From Orobanche coerulescens (taxonomy: Eukaryota; Streptophyta; Magnoliopsida; Lamiales; Orobanchaceae): a stretch of DNA of 64,000 nt. The position numbers were made by a program, and so were the translations under genes. Location of the stretch: positions 166,713,965 to 166,777,964 of the forward strand of contig CM065802.1 of NCBI GenBank assembly GCA_033398695.1, read 5' to 3'. The notes under the pieces were generated by a model. That model was not told the DNA's origin. It did not search any database and saw only the letters and a list, made by a program, of their open reading frames with translations. This document shows, piece by piece, positions 22,646 through 35,130 of this stretch. How positions within the stretch are numbered: the stretch's first letter is position 1; every line of letters starts with the position of its first letter.

Positions 22646-23114
22646 CAGATTTTTTGCACGGAAGAAACTAGAGAGAGATAGGACAGAGAGTTGGGGGACG
22701 GGAGGAAGAGAGGTGAGGCAGCTGGAGTCAAGAGGAGGGTATTTATACTGGCGAAAAATTAGGATTTTCCAATTTAGTCCTCACATTTTCCAGCAGCTTT
22801 TAATTTAACCCCGGATAGTTTTAATTACTTCGATTTTAACCCCAGTCTTTTTCCAATCCTTCGTATTAAGCCTCCAGATTTCTCAGATCTTACAATTTGA
22901 CCCCAGTCAACTTTAAAACATTCAATCTAGTCCTATTTTGACCAAGACATTAGAATGTTGACTCCTAAATTAATATTAATAATTAGTCCGATTTTATGCA
23001 CATATTTTAATTTCAGTCATTATATCGTAATATTTTATAATGATTAAATTATTATTATATGTAGATATTTAATTAAGTTATACGGCTACATCATTTAAAC
23101 ACGTACACAACACA

Positions 23115-23220
23115 TAGACGTGGCAAAACGGGCGGGGACGGGTCACGCTCTCCACGGGTTCGGCCCCGAACAGGCACGGGCTTAAATGGGCACGAGCTAA
23201 ATGGGCTCGAACCCATTTGA
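23115..23220. mobile_element. hAT-like terminal fragment
   Basis: TAGACGTGGCAAAACGGGCG followed by GGACGGGTCACGC and repeated CACGGGCT/CACGAGCT blocks is typical of a plant hAT end (GTGGCAAAACGGG). The second end was not found. Confidence 0.45.
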
Positions 23221-23573
23221 AAATTATAATAACAAATTAAAAAAAGTTAAGTGTAAGGCATATGCAAGAGTTCAATAGAGTCTAAACCCAGCTCATTGTC
23301 TAAAACTTAGACTAGAAACATAGAAAAAAATTAGAGAAACATAACAAGAAGAACTAAACTGTAAACTCAACAAAATAGATGCATCGGGTCCTGAGTAATT
23401 TGAAAAGAAAAAACAACTATAATAACTAATCAACTATAAACTCATCAAATTTTTCATATTTACGAAACCATAAACAAATTTACTCAAAAACACTTCGATC
23501 GCAAGTTTGTGCGTAGCACGGGTTCTGAATGACTCGTTTATAATAAAAAGTCACACCCTTTATTTATTACAAC

Positions 23574-24000
23574 CAGGGGCGGAACCAGAACGAGACAGCA
23601 GTAGTAGCACCAATTTTTTTTGATCAAATATAACAACATGAAAAAAAATTAAATTACGATTGATAAATATAACAAAGTAGTGTAAAACTTACATTTTAGA
23701 TTTGACATCCCCGTGTACACATTTTTTGATAGCAATCCATTACATCTTCAATCTTCACTTCCATAAGTGCTTCTTTTTCAACATTACAAATCAACGCATC
23801 GTTCATATAGTCATCACCCATTTTGTTACGCAAGTCGGTCTTCAAGAGCTTCATCGCAGAAAAACATCTTTCCATTGTTGCGGTCACGACGGGTAAAATC
23901 AAAGCCAACTTTAATAACTTATAAACCATAGGATAAGAACGATGTTTCCCCGTTTCCACCATCAAACCAGAAAGGTCGGCTTCTGTGCAACGCTGCAAGC
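23574..24000 (-). pseudogene. hAT transposase C-terminal fragment
   Basis: The minus-strand segment 23,998-23,696 encodes about 100 residues ending in a hAT C-terminal dimerisation region: LPVVTATMERCFSAMKLLKT then DLRNKMGDDYMNDALICNVE. The motif is characteristic of the zinc-finger (TTF/MYM-type) hAT proteins of plants. The element end CAGGGGCGGAACC at 23,574 has the expected form for this group and lies downstream of the stop, as it should. The N-terminal zinc finger and catalytic part are missing, so this is a truncated copy without a visible second terminus. Confidence 0.75.
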
Positions 24001-24512
24001 CTACAACAAATAATATATTAGCAGTCGGCTTCTCTGTGATTTTTGCTTGAAGGCACGCTTTTCGTTTTTTCTTTTTTCATTTTGGGCTACTAGACAAATA
24101 ATAAGTTAAGTTTGCATTGGGCTTTTTTTTTTCAGACTTGGACTACTTCTAGACAAAAAATGAGTAGGGTATCTTTTAATAATATAAATTATGCTTCTTA
24201 ATAAAATTTAAGATTTTTATGTGAAACTTGTTCACACTATAATTTTGAGTTTATTACATCAAAATCAAAGTTGTATGTATTTTCAAATTGGACAAAAAAA
24301 AATTAAATTTCTATGCACAAAGAAATAGAAGTATCTAAAAAGTAGGGTAGGACATGCAAGAGAAGCCATTTACCAATTGTCATCTCACATGGCGTCAGCA
24401 CATGCGTATATATATAGAAGATTTCTTTGTATCATGTGTTCACATTCAAGGCCTCAAATTTATCAACCTATATAATTTACTGAAACTTAGGCCCCAAACA
24501 AAAAGAAGTATT

Positions 24513-24684
24513 TGTTAAAATAATAATACTTGATGTGTGCCTAAGTCTATTAATCTACGGACTTTCTTAATTAGGGTAGGATTAAGCATGCTTGTATTAT
24601 TTTTTCCTATTTAAAGGGATGTCATCAATGGAATAATATACAACTTTTGCCCTACTTTTCTGTTCAGTTATTTTCTCTTCAACA
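24513..24684 (+). repeat. Candidate short LTR of the old Copia element (172 bp)
   Basis: It begins TGTTAAAATAATAATAC and ends CTTCAACA, followed by CGTTATCAGCAC, the usual junction in short-LTR plant Copia elements. An A/T-rich TATTTAAA lies at about 24,608. The partner LTR would be right of the window, so the limits are inferred. Confidence 0.55.
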
Positions 24685-25131
24685 CGTTATCAGCACATAG
24701 TCTCCCAACGGAGAAACAGAAATCGTCCGAAATCCTAAAAAAGTAACAGAGTAGACGATGCATCATCTTCACCAAGCTCAGACGTCATCTTCCTAAACCA
24801 GATCGCCGCCAACCCTAATTCCCACAGCCTACACCGCAGCAGCAACGCCACCCAACTCAGCCGCTGCCGCGTCCAGCAGCAACCCTAAATCGGACCTCCG
24901 ACCGCAACCAGCTTCATCTCTAACGATCAATTCATGACCAGATCCAGACGGAATGAACCAACAAAACAACCACATAAAGTCACCACCATCATCTTGCACC
25001 CTGTGAACCAAACACGACCATTTGGAGTCAAAGGCCAGACGACCAAACCTCCATTTCAGGTCCAAAACACAGAAACTCGAACTTCCTTGAACCAAAACCG
25101 CCACCACCAATGGTTTATCCAACCTATCTCC
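24685..25131 (+). other. Leader of the old Copia element
   Basis: This is a C-, A-rich stretch (CCGCCAACCCTAATTCCCAC, repeated CACCACC) between the primer-site region and the inserted block. Open frames on both strands here (107 and 67 codons) have no recognisable domain and I do not treat them as genes. Confidence 0.45.
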
Positions 25132-26789
25132 GGTTAGGGTTGTATACATCAAGCATACTTTATGCTTGTATTACCTAATTTTCCGGTCTTTATCTATGAA
25201 AATATTTTATTCATTTATCACATGTTTTGCATATTTATTCACGCTATGGTTATGAAAATGTAGTCTATATTACTCCCTCCGTCCCGCCCAAAGATTTATA
25301 TTTCTATCAAAAAGTAGTCCCTTTAGTAAGTTTACATATATCACTTTTTACAATCAAATCAAACAATCACTTTTTACTTTTTAATCTCCATCACTCATTC
25401 ATCATCAATACTTTTTACTTTTTAATCTCCACCACACATTTAATCATCATTACTTATACCAATCATTACCTAAAATACACCAAATATACACTCTCTGTCA
25501 ACCTTTGGCTGGGACAGAGGGAGTAATTTATATTGTAGATAATGTGGTGTGTCGAGTCACACAGAAGATCACATTATCGGTTCCTTATATAGTAATATTT
25601 AGTTCACAACCTATATAACATTAGACCGTTATGTGAGAGGTTGTAGTATATGCTTGAAATTGGTTGGTCTTGACCATTAGCATATATTAGCGTATTCGCT
25701 ATACGTTGAACAGGATCGAGGTGAGATAGATTCTTATGTACTGACTATAAGAAGAACGTACATCGTGGACAATTATTATTTCTTAATTCTAGTGATTAAT
25801 ATTTAATTATATATATTTAATATTATGATAATTAATATTATAGCTAGAAATCATGTCCCGACCAGTCGGGTTGATCATGTCTCTTGAGGCACTCGAAAGG
25901 ATTATTATATTAAACCCTGCAGGTGGAATTAATTTTTCGATATAATAATAAAGGTCAAGTGGTATACTAATGTATAATATATTAATTAATTAAAAGCTGT
26001 CAGTAGCTTAAATTAATTAATGGACATGAAATATTTTAAACACGTGAAATAATTAATTCAAAAAGGAGCTCAATTTTGTAATTTAGAATTTTGGTAGAAA
26101 GTGCAATATTAACTTATTAGTGGACTAAGTTGATATTAATAGAGTCCTAATATTAGGAAAAGTCCTAATATTGGAAAGAAGATATCTATTGGGAGTCCTT
26201 ACCATATTCTAAGCCTCTGTGCAGAGTGGCAAAACACCTATAAATACAACTACAAGGGTGGCCGATTTTCATACCAATTCTTGCTCAAAATTTTCGGTTT
26301 TTTCTCTACTTGTGTTTAATTGTGGATCTTGACTTGTGTCTTGGATTCCACAATTTAGCTAACACAATATTTTTCTAGAATACATAAATATTCAGAAAAA
26401 TAGAGAGTGAAATTTGTGAGGTAAATTTTGAAGAAAAGTGTTTCGACTGATTCCCCTTGCAGTCCAAGTAGTCCGGTTGATTGTTGCCCACACGACATCC
26501 AGACGTAGGCGGGATATACTCTAGAAGATCTCGAGGTAGAAATACAAGAAGATCGGAGAGGAGTACGAAGAGGAGATAAATCGACCAAAAGGGATTTCCT
26601 ACCACTTCACGTCAAAGATATAAATTACCGAATCTCATGCGTAAATATGTGTATTTAATTGTTTATTAATCTGTTTAGTTAATTAATTGACAAGCCTAAA
26701 TAGATCCGGTTTTTATGTTGGTTAGTTTATCAAACCTTTCATTAAATAATTTCAACCAGCTTGCTTCCGCTATGTTTTATATTCCAACA
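25132..26789 (+). repeat. Inserted LTR-like block (probable Copia solo LTR) in the leader
   Basis: The right end TTCCGCTATGTTTTATATTC followed by CAACA is typical of medium-length Copia LTRs. TCTCC occurs at 25,127-25,131 and again at 26,790-26,794, a possible 5-bp target duplication, but the left end does not read TG, so the left limit is uncertain. It contains a Stowaway MITE. Confidence 0.4.
25273..25523. mobile_element. Stowaway MITE (Tc1/mariner), 251 bp
   Basis: The ends are CTCCCTCCGTCCCGCCCAAAG and the complement of CTCCCTCTGTCCCAGCCAAAG, the classical Stowaway terminal inverted repeat. TA duplications flank it at 25,271-25,272 and 25,524-25,525. Confidence 0.93.
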
Positions 26790-27829
26790 TCTCCTCCCTC
26801 ACCGTGCATCGCCAACCACCACCCCGACCCGAGATGATATTTCCAGTAGTTCAAAGTTCCACAGGAGGCTCAAAGTTGCGAAGGTTTGAAGTAGAAGAAC
26901 ATCACCCTGTTGCGGTCTTGACAAGCAGAAAGGGACTACCATTTTTTCTCATATTATTAGAATTGTTATTAGATTTATTATATTACTTTTTGTTGAATAT
27001 TATAAATTAATCTTTTTGTTGTTATTTGATGTCTTGTAAGAGATTGTTGGACTTCAATTTGAACGGAGTTCAAGTTTTTTTGTCTCCACCAAGAACTTAA
27101 GCGGAGTACTGGAATGGGGAATGCAATATCATCCAAGAAAATCGAAGGATTTTCCCGAGGAGGTCATTCGTTTATTATCGTGGAGGAAAATTTCAGACGG
27201 TGAATGGAACGAAGAATATATTTTCATACAAAAAAATCGACGGTATGCCCTAGGAAAGAATCGTGTCTTTCCTGTAAGGTACACAATCCGAATAACCCTA
27301 CTATTTACAACTTGCAATTTTACATGCTTTAATTACTTTGATTGCATATTTATATTTCATAAATTTGTTTATGCTTAATTAAATCAATTAAAGCATGATA
27401 CATTAATAACTTTAATTAAATTAAAGCGAATTGCTTAAAGCAACTTGAATTAAAGTAAATTCATGTTGAATTACAATTATATTGCGGCATAAGAAACCTA
27501 CTTGATTGCATAGTATGTGTATAGATATATTTCTAGGATTATATGTCTATATCTATAAATATACATATATTTTGCATGCATATATAGATATCGCATGTAA
27601 TTAGGCTTCATGAGTAGTAGACTTTAATAATATATTTTCTACTACATATCATAAATTGAACCATGATAAAGAAATTTCATGAATAATTCTCAAATAGCAT
27701 TGAAAGTAGTTTTGACCATATCTTGGTTCCGAAAAAATAAAAATGCTCCCATTATTGAAAATTTTATCATGGAAAGTACTCATTGTAAAATGTGAAAAAT
27801 CATTTTCCTTTTTCTTGTATTAAGATAGC
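26790..27829 (+). other. AT-rich leader remainder, no gene seen
   Basis: This joins the inserted block to gag of the old Copia element. The stretch 27,120-27,290 has short overlapping open frames on both strands, but none has a recognisable domain. Confidence 0.4.
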
Positions 27830-28790
27830 TTATGCAACTCGCCTCAAATTTGATATCTTGGATTCAAAAGAGCTTGAGTACCATAGATGGGTCTCCTACG
27901 CCGAGACCACATTTATCACTAAAGAATATAGTGGTACGCTTCTTAACACCACATACCAAGTATCATCTGATAAGATAAAAGCGAGTGCACTTATATTTCT
28001 TTGGTGACACATCGAACCCAGCTTGAGATGGAAATATCTACAGTTGAAAATCCCGCAAAGAACTGTTGGATGCCCGTAAGGGCTAATTTGGGAACATTCA
28101 CGACACTTTGCTCCCAAAGTTGACTGTGCAGTGGAATGAAATCCATTTGCTCGACCATAAACGGATCAACAATTTCAACAAAGGTATGCTTCGTCTCAAG
28201 GCACGCCTAAATTTTCGTGGGAAGGACATCACAGAAGATGACATGATCCAGAAAACTTTTTTCACCTTCCCTACTTCTGCTCTTATACTAACGAACCAGT
28301 ATAGGCTGGAGTGTGATAATAAGCGCATCACTACATTCAGTAAACTCATCAACCTACTGCAAGTGGCTGAGGGGCATAATGAAGTGCTAGTGAGCAATAT
28401 TGTCATACCGTAGGGACAGAGAAAATTCCTGAGGCCAATTATGGCAAAGTAAAAGGTGGAAAGAACCCCAATGTACAGGGGACTGGTCATGGCTACCCCA
28501 AACCACAACGTGGTAAAGGGCATCGTGGTCAAGGACGTGGGGGGTCTTTACAATGTATTGCAAAGACTTGGTACTTCCGGCTCTGCTAGCCAAGGGAACG
28601 AAAAAAACACCTTCCCATCATATCGCCTCTAAGGCTCGAGTTGGAAATGAACCGTGCTATCATTGTGGAGATGCTGGACATGGTACAAGAACTGCCATGC
28701 AAGCAAGCAAGCCATATCTCACTACAAGAAATATAGAGAGTCCAAAGAAAGGAGGACTCATAATATGGAGGAATATGATCTAGAAAAGTC
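27830..28790 (+). pseudogene. Old Copia gag (UBN2 type) with zinc-knuckle remnant
   Basis: Reading through several frameshifts, the order is LKFDILDSKELEYHRWVSYA (gag start region), ASALIFL, ENPAKNCW-like text, then EANYGKVKGGKNPNVQGTGH near 28,430 and CYHCGDAGHGTRTAMQ near 28,655. This matches the arrangement of gag in short-LTR Copia elements: UBN2 domain, Gly/Arg-rich linker, zinc knuckle. The knuckle keeps C-X2-C-X4-H but its last Cys is missing. There is no intact frame, so it is non-coding today. Confidence 0.75.
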
Positions 28791-29848
28791 CCCCTATGTC
28801 AGTTTCACAGTCACCAATCATCGAATTGAGTCATACAAGCCACATTCTATAGACTGAATCTTAGTATTATGTTTACTTTCTCGTTTACATTTGGTATAGT
28901 TACCTCAAGACGACTGTGTTGGTGTTTTATTTTCAATAATGGCCTGATGCAACATTGTTTCATGAACAAGATATTAATACTGCTTACGTTAGATTCTTAG
29001 CTTTATTTCGAAGTACTGAATAATGCTTGAATGCTTATAGTTCGAAATTTTACTCTTTTCTAAGAAATGAATCGAGGAGAGCTTGAATGTTCTTAGAATT
29101 AGGCTTCTATTCATCGAATTAGTTGTCTGTCAAACCTCGGTAACTACGATGATTGGGTCCTTCCAACTCATCAAATGGCGAGGTAATGCCCAATTTTGAT
29201 GCCTAAACAGCAGTCTTCCAAGTTACCGATACTCTGTATGCACCTAGATCCCTTCGAACCTTACTTAGCTTCAACAATATACGTAGCAATAGTTTCCAGA
29301 TTGAAACCCACTGTGAGAATGGAATAGATTTTCTTTTATTAATTCTAATGAATGTGGACGTAAAGGCAATTTAGAATAACTGATGAGTCGATATAGTGGA
29401 CGTACCTCACTATTATTAGGTTTTTAAAATCCTATGTTGTCATCAACAATGTACTTTGGTACATACACTCATATAGGCTTTGGCACGATAGACTAGGTAA
29501 TCCTGGTCGAAGTATAATGATTCGTATACTAAAGAACTTGTGCGAACATCATTACTTTCCGAGCGAAAACGTGGCAACAACTCAACATAAAGAACAATGT
29601 AGATGTTAATCGTATTATATCATCCAAAGAACCGGATGCATGTCAAATGCCCACCACTTAGTGTTGCAAAGCATGCTCTTTAGCCAAAGTAGGAGCGAGA
29701 CCTTCCTACGCTAAAGAAACAAAAGCAAGTATTCTATTCTTACACCAAATATAAGGAGATATTTGTGGATACATCCACCTGATATGCGGACCATTTATGT
29801 ATTTATGGTTTTGATGGATTCTTTGACATGTTGGTCACATGTCGCTCT
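28791..29848 (+). pseudogene. Old Copia protease to integrase start, heavily decayed
   Basis: This is mostly stop-ridden sequence. Near 29,756-29,848 it reads DICGYIHLICGPFMY, comparable to the integrase catalytic start (GDICGP...CGPFRYFM) of plant Copia elements, and it stops where the solo LTR is inserted. Intermediate parts are inferred from position only. Confidence 0.65.
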
Positions 29849-30652
29849 TGTAACACCCCCAAACCATTCGGGAATATTACAGCACCGCAGACCCTCTCCG
29901 TGAGGATCTACCAGGCTAACTACAGAAACACCACAATACAATACATGCCGACATGGGTAATTAACGAACCATTAGACCGATTTGGTCTTTTACCACAATA
30001 TACACATCAATCAAACATTACTCTTTCTCGCAACTCATACCCACGCAAGGGTTAACATAAATCAACATTCCTATAAAACGGGAAAATAAACACAACGGAA
30101 GGACAAAACAACAAGACATCACCAAATACTCAACACCGATCTTCATGTGATCAGTATCGTCGTCTTCCATCATCCTTCATAACGATCCTGTGAATTGCTC
30201 CCCAGCAACCTGCAAATACCTGGACGAATACAGACATCCACCCCCCGAATACTCGGGGGTTAGCAAAACTCCACTGTTTTGCTAGTGCAAGTATAAATAC
30301 AGAGGCAAGTCATACATATCATACTCCAAGAACATAGAAATCGTGAATATACTTCCCGGGATAATTCACTTGATTAAAACCGTTTGAATTATGAAAGATA
30401 GGAATAAAACCATTTTACATCTTACAAAACATTTTACGATCTCGGGAGTTTTGGAAACATTTGGGTTTAAGAATTCTCAAGCCTTTCGAAACACCTAGGG
30501 ACACAGCCCAAAAATTATTTAATTCAAAATACGATTCTGATTACAAAATACGGGGTCCACGACCCAACCATAACATTCCAATCATAAACACGGGGTCCAC
30601 GACCCAAATCATCCACATCACATACTCGCAAGAATAACCCGATGGAAACTAC

Positions 30653-32605
30653 TGTTAGGAGTATGCCCTCGAATGCCATTCAGAGGTTGTTGAGTGAGGG
30701 CATTGTACTTGAAATTATGTAAACCATTTATATAAGGCAAATGAATGTTTCTTTATTTTACTGGTAGTTACTGGCATTCCTAACTCATAAATAAATATAT
30801 AGAAACTAGTCCATGTATTTGAGAGCAAAACGTTCCACTCCTTATTGGATAAGGGGGTCGGCACTGGAAAGGTTATAGCTCAAATACTTAATCGTTCGCA
30901 AGTCGATGAAACTTGACTGGGCGTTAAGTTTATGTGAAGACTTGTATAACGTGTTCTTTGACATGGAGAGTGCCTGTCGAACACTAATGGTTAGTGGGAG
31001 CACACGTTATAGGTATGCTAATTGGATTAGTATACTCGAACCGACTCACCCTCGATTCGTCACGGATTTCACTCGGGACGATCAATGACGGAATCGAAAG
31101 GTTGTGATAGGTATTCGTGAACCTTCGACTTGAGGATTTAGTAGGGATGTGCTTGTGACATCAAGATTTTCATTAGAGTAGTTCGACCGTAAACCTAAGG
31201 CGGGGTCAACCTCGACTGCATCTTGACGGCAAGTAGCAGTCTCGAATACCAAGATAGAATTCTTTCTCCTGTTAGTGAGCGGGTTATATGTCCTATGCGG
31301 TTATTGGAAGATGAGATCATAAGTCTTTGGCCAAAGCATTGGAGCTAGCTGTATTAGATACACGAGAGCTCGATGATCTCGGTTTGCATTAACGCATGCA
31401 TAGCGTCAAGTACAGATGGGGTTTGACTGACCGTGACCCCATAACTTGATCGGGACATTTGAAAGAAGGGTTTATATGTTTACTGGTATTCACGACAGAA
31501 TGGTTCTTGAATGATCCCATCATTCGTTCTCGATTCAAGTGCAGTGTAGGCCGCCAGTTGGCTAGGTGGTGCTACTACTCTTTGGTTCCTCCCATTGCTG
31601 ACTGAGACGAACCTACCGAGTCGCGCAATAGGATTGACGACGGAATGAATCAAGCTTATTCTCTCTTTATAAATATTGGATATTGGATATCTAATTTATT
31701 GGGACATTGGATGTCTAAATTGATTTATTGGATAAATTAATTTACGGCCTAATGAATTAAATAAATTACTGGGTGATTAATTTAATTCATGAATATAATT
31801 ATTTCTTGGAGAAATTAATTATGTTATTATGTATTTGATATGATTAATTAATTGGATTAATTGATATAAATACATCGGAACGGAATCGGAGTTTATCTGT
31901 TTGGACTCACGGGAGTCCGAAACGGACCGAATTTTTCCTACCCTTCTAGATGGCCGCCCCCTCTTTGTCTTCCACCTAATGTGGTGGAAGACTTCATGAT
32001 TTTATATCATGAAATGTTTATCAATAGGGGACATGGAATCTCTTTTATTATAAAAGTGATTTGATGAGTTGTTGAATGAAGAATAAAAGGAGTAGACTAA
32101 CTCTTCCTCCTTCATTATTAGCTTCCTACGTGAGTTGTAAGCCTTTCAAGAGAGAGAATTGTTTTCTCATATAGTCTTCCTTTTTCTTCTTCATCTTCAT
32201 CACAAGTTCTTGGTTTTTTCTTGGAGAAAACATCAAGACATAAAAGAGAGATTGTGAGTTATACACTTGGAGTGTTATAATTTCATATTGGAAGCTTCAT
32301 CACCTAGCTCTAGCCGTATCCTCGGAGGATAGCAAGGTGTTGTCATTCCGTTCGTTTTTCCGGCGCGTGGCAAGTAGAGACGCGGTGCTTTCGGCGTTGG
32401 ATCGTTCAAGAGCTTGGGGAATAGCTCAAGAGAAAGTTATCCATCTAATCAACGGACTACAAGGGTGAGTTTCTATATCTCTTGTTAATTCGTTTTTGAT
32501 ATTCGTATATACGTAGCTCGATCGATCCTCGTAGGGATTCGGATCGAATTAATTTTCGTTTTACCGCTTCTGCTGGGCCTTCGTTTTAGGCACCGAATCC
32601 TAACA
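30653..32605 (+). repeat. 5' LTR of Copia element 1 (1,953 bp)
   Basis: It runs from TGTTAGGAGTATGCCC to the terminal complement TCCTAACA at 32,605. It is related to the LTRs of element 2 (37,998-39,983 and 45,595-47,580) in inverted orientation. Confidence 0.95.
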
Positions 32606-32606
32606 G

Positions 32607-32619
32607 TGGTATCGGAGCG
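32607..32619 (+). other. Primer binding site of Copia element 1
   Basis: TGGTATCGGAGCG lies one base after the 5' LTR and matches the initiator-Met tRNA primer site. Confidence 0.92.
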
Positions 32620-32887
32620 TAGGTCTTGCGATCGTATATACGATATTGGCATTTGGAATGCTCGATTAGATGGTGAATGATTTGGAATCATTTTAGTCAT
32701 AATCGTGGTACATGTTTTACGTTCGTTGTAGTTATATTTTTCGTAAGTTTATGTCTAAATATAAATCTTAAATTTCTGGGAAATATGATTTATATTGAAG
32801 ATATGAATGTTAAAAAATATTGATATTGGATATCCGGTCGAAAATCGAGCTCCGAATCGTCGTCGGACGATTTTTCGGACAAAGGCG

Positions 32888-33070
32888 AGATTCTTTGCCC
32901 GGTGGTGACTCGGCCGTGTCAGTGACACGGGCCGTGTCCGGCGATCCCGAAGCCACGCCAGCACTCCGACCGTGTCGGGGACACGGGCCGTGCTGCGGCC
33001 GGTATCGGCGTGACTCGGCCATGCAGTGTCTGTCACGGAAAAGTGCCGATGGTGACTCGGCCAGTGACCC
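32888..33070 (+). repeat. GC-rich palindrome cluster in the Copia 1 leader
   Basis: Repeated GACACGGGCCGTGTC (perfect odd palindrome near 32,925), GACACGGGCCGTG near 32,975 and three copies of GTGACTCGGCC (near 32,905, 33,009, 33,051). The cluster lies in transcribed leader RNA between the primer site and gag and is also present in element 2 (45,130-45,310), so it is a family trait. Confidence 0.75.
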
Positions 33071-34246
33071 ATTTCGCCCGGCTCGATTTTTCTCGTATTC
33101 TTAAAAATTAATATCCCGCATATTAAATTGGATTTAATATGATTAAAATGATTTATGGTATTTCATTTTATAAGGGAATTTTGATTAATTGGAATATTTA
33201 TGGTCGACCGAATTATTTTGAACGTTATCATATTACCGATTATGTGAATCGATTTGATTGGTTCGTATTGTTGATTGGATCAATGTATCTCTACGTTTTC
33301 CATTTATTTAGTATTTATTGGATGAATGCTTTTGAATGGGGATGTGGTTCGTGGACTTAGTTTTTGAATCGTTCGTTTTATTCGATTGGGTTGTAAAGGC
33401 CGTTTTGAGCCTATTTATTTTACTAGAAATATTTGTATCTAGGATGCAATTTTCAATATAAAATTTATATGTAATGACGAAGACCGGAGGAGATCCATTT
33501 CGAGAAGACGAAGATTCAAGACGAAGACTTGTAATTAGATTACGGAGTTTTTTGTTTTCTAGGAACGGTCCATGAACCACATGTTGGTAGCAACTAGGTT
33601 GTGAATGGTTGTTTCATATTGTATGAATGCCACAAACGCGCTTAAACGATTAATGTGCAAAGTGCAATGTAAATCGCGAAAATTCTCCCACGATAAATTA
33701 TTAAGTTTATAAGGTTTCAAAGTTTTTCCTTCCCTCCATCGAGTTTTCGAGAAATTGAAATCCAAACCGGATGTGCTATGCTTCCGAGTTATCGGGGTAG
33801 TCGTTCGGGGATGACGGATAAATTACCGGGAGCGCATTGGATGCATTCGGTTGGAGCAAATTTTATCCCTAGAAACACGATAGGTTCTTAGGATAAGATT
33901 CAATTGTGAGCGATTGCGTCGATGGTATAAACTTAACTTGTTCACGAACCATAGAAACCGTATAGGTTGAGGGGAGTGAACAAGGGGAAAAAGAAGATCG
34001 AATCATCCATTAGATGGGTTGGTGTTGGACACCACTTTATGAAAATTAATAGACTAGAAACCTGTTCGGTTGCCTTCTATTAAGATTTATAAAGAACTCG
34101 ATCACCACAATGAAGTAGAGCGACGATACTTCCGGATTTCACATGGGAGTGTGTTATTCCGATAAAATAGTGGGAGCTGAGTAACAAGAATAGAAAAGAC
34201 CTTAATTCTATACTCAAAACATAATTGAATGAGTCACTAATACTTA

Positions 34247-35130
34247 ATGCAGACAAATCTCAATATGACAATGAATCCACTCACAATTCTACTCGAAAAG
34301 AACACCTTAATGGGACCTAACTTTGTGGATTGGCTCCGCAATCTGATGATTGTCCTCAGTATAGAGGCACTGGGATACGTCTTGGAGACGGACATTGGCG
34401 CCTCTGTGCGGACCGAGCCAATCGGAAGAGATTGAAAACCACGAAAAGTGGGTTAAGGATGACGTGAAAGTCCGTGCTTATATGATGGCTTCCATGTCTA
34501 ATGAGCTTCAGAGAGCTCATGAGAAAATGACTTCGCTGGCGATTTTATCTCACTTAACCGAGCTTTATGGTGAGCATAGCGTAAGCGCTAGATATGAGAT
34601 ATCCAAGCAATCGTTCGGTGGAAGGATGAAGGAAGGTGAGAAGGTTGGGGAACACGTCCTCAAAATGATATCCATGATCGAGAGATTGGAGGCTCTTGAT
34701 TTTAAAATGGATACTTCTCTCCAAACCGACCTTATCCTACAGTCTCTCCCGATTCCTTCTCACGGTTTGTTATGAACTTCAACCGCAATGAGATTGCATG
34801 TAATTTAGCCGGGCTAATGAACAAACTTGTGACCGCTCGGTCTCGGATGAAGACTCGCGGATGAAGGAGTCCGCTCTTGTGATTTCTTACGGACTTCTAA
34901 GTCTAAGAATAAGAAGAAAAAGACCAAGAAGCGGACTGCAAGCTAAGGACCTTAAGGGTAAGGGCAAGGCCCCGATGGTTCCGAAGAACAAGAAGAAGAA
35001 GGATGCTTGTCTCAAGTGTGGTGAGCTGGGCCACTGGGCTAGAGACTGTCCGATTATTCATGGCACTTCAGGTACAGAACTTTTAGTTTTGGAAACAAAT
35101 TGTTCTGCTACTGTATTTTCTACTTCCTGA
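34247..35130 (+). pseudogene. Copia 1 gag, frame-broken
   Basis: It starts MQTNLNMTMNPLTILLEKNT and carries a UBN2-type gag domain (EKWVKDDVKVRAYMMASMSN, MISMIERLEALDFKMD) and, near 35,005-35,050, a complete zinc knuckle CLKCGELGHWARDC. Gag forms the particle and binds element RNA. Compared with the 316-residue gag of element 2 it has frame breaks near 34,405, 34,755 and 34,880, nearly all at places where the other copy has CAG or CTG and this one has CGG or CG. The damage may therefore be sequencing error and not mutation. Confidence 0.9.

Larger units (their letters stand above)
24513..29848 (+). mobile_element. Old Ty1/Copia element (Ale/Retrofit-like), left part
   Basis: This is a decayed short-LTR Copia element: candidate LTR 24,513-24,684, then CGTTATCAGCAC, a leader with a later insertion (25,132-26,789), gag about 27,830-28,790, and protease to early integrase up to 29,848. 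There the GCTCT-flanked chromovirus solo LTR interrupts it. The element continues at 63,218-64,000 and beyond the window. Stops and frameshifts throughout indicate age. It is the outermost host of the nested stack. Confidence 0.8.

Noticed and set aside
25227..25526. 99-codon reading frame
   Set aside because: It lies across a Stowaway MITE.
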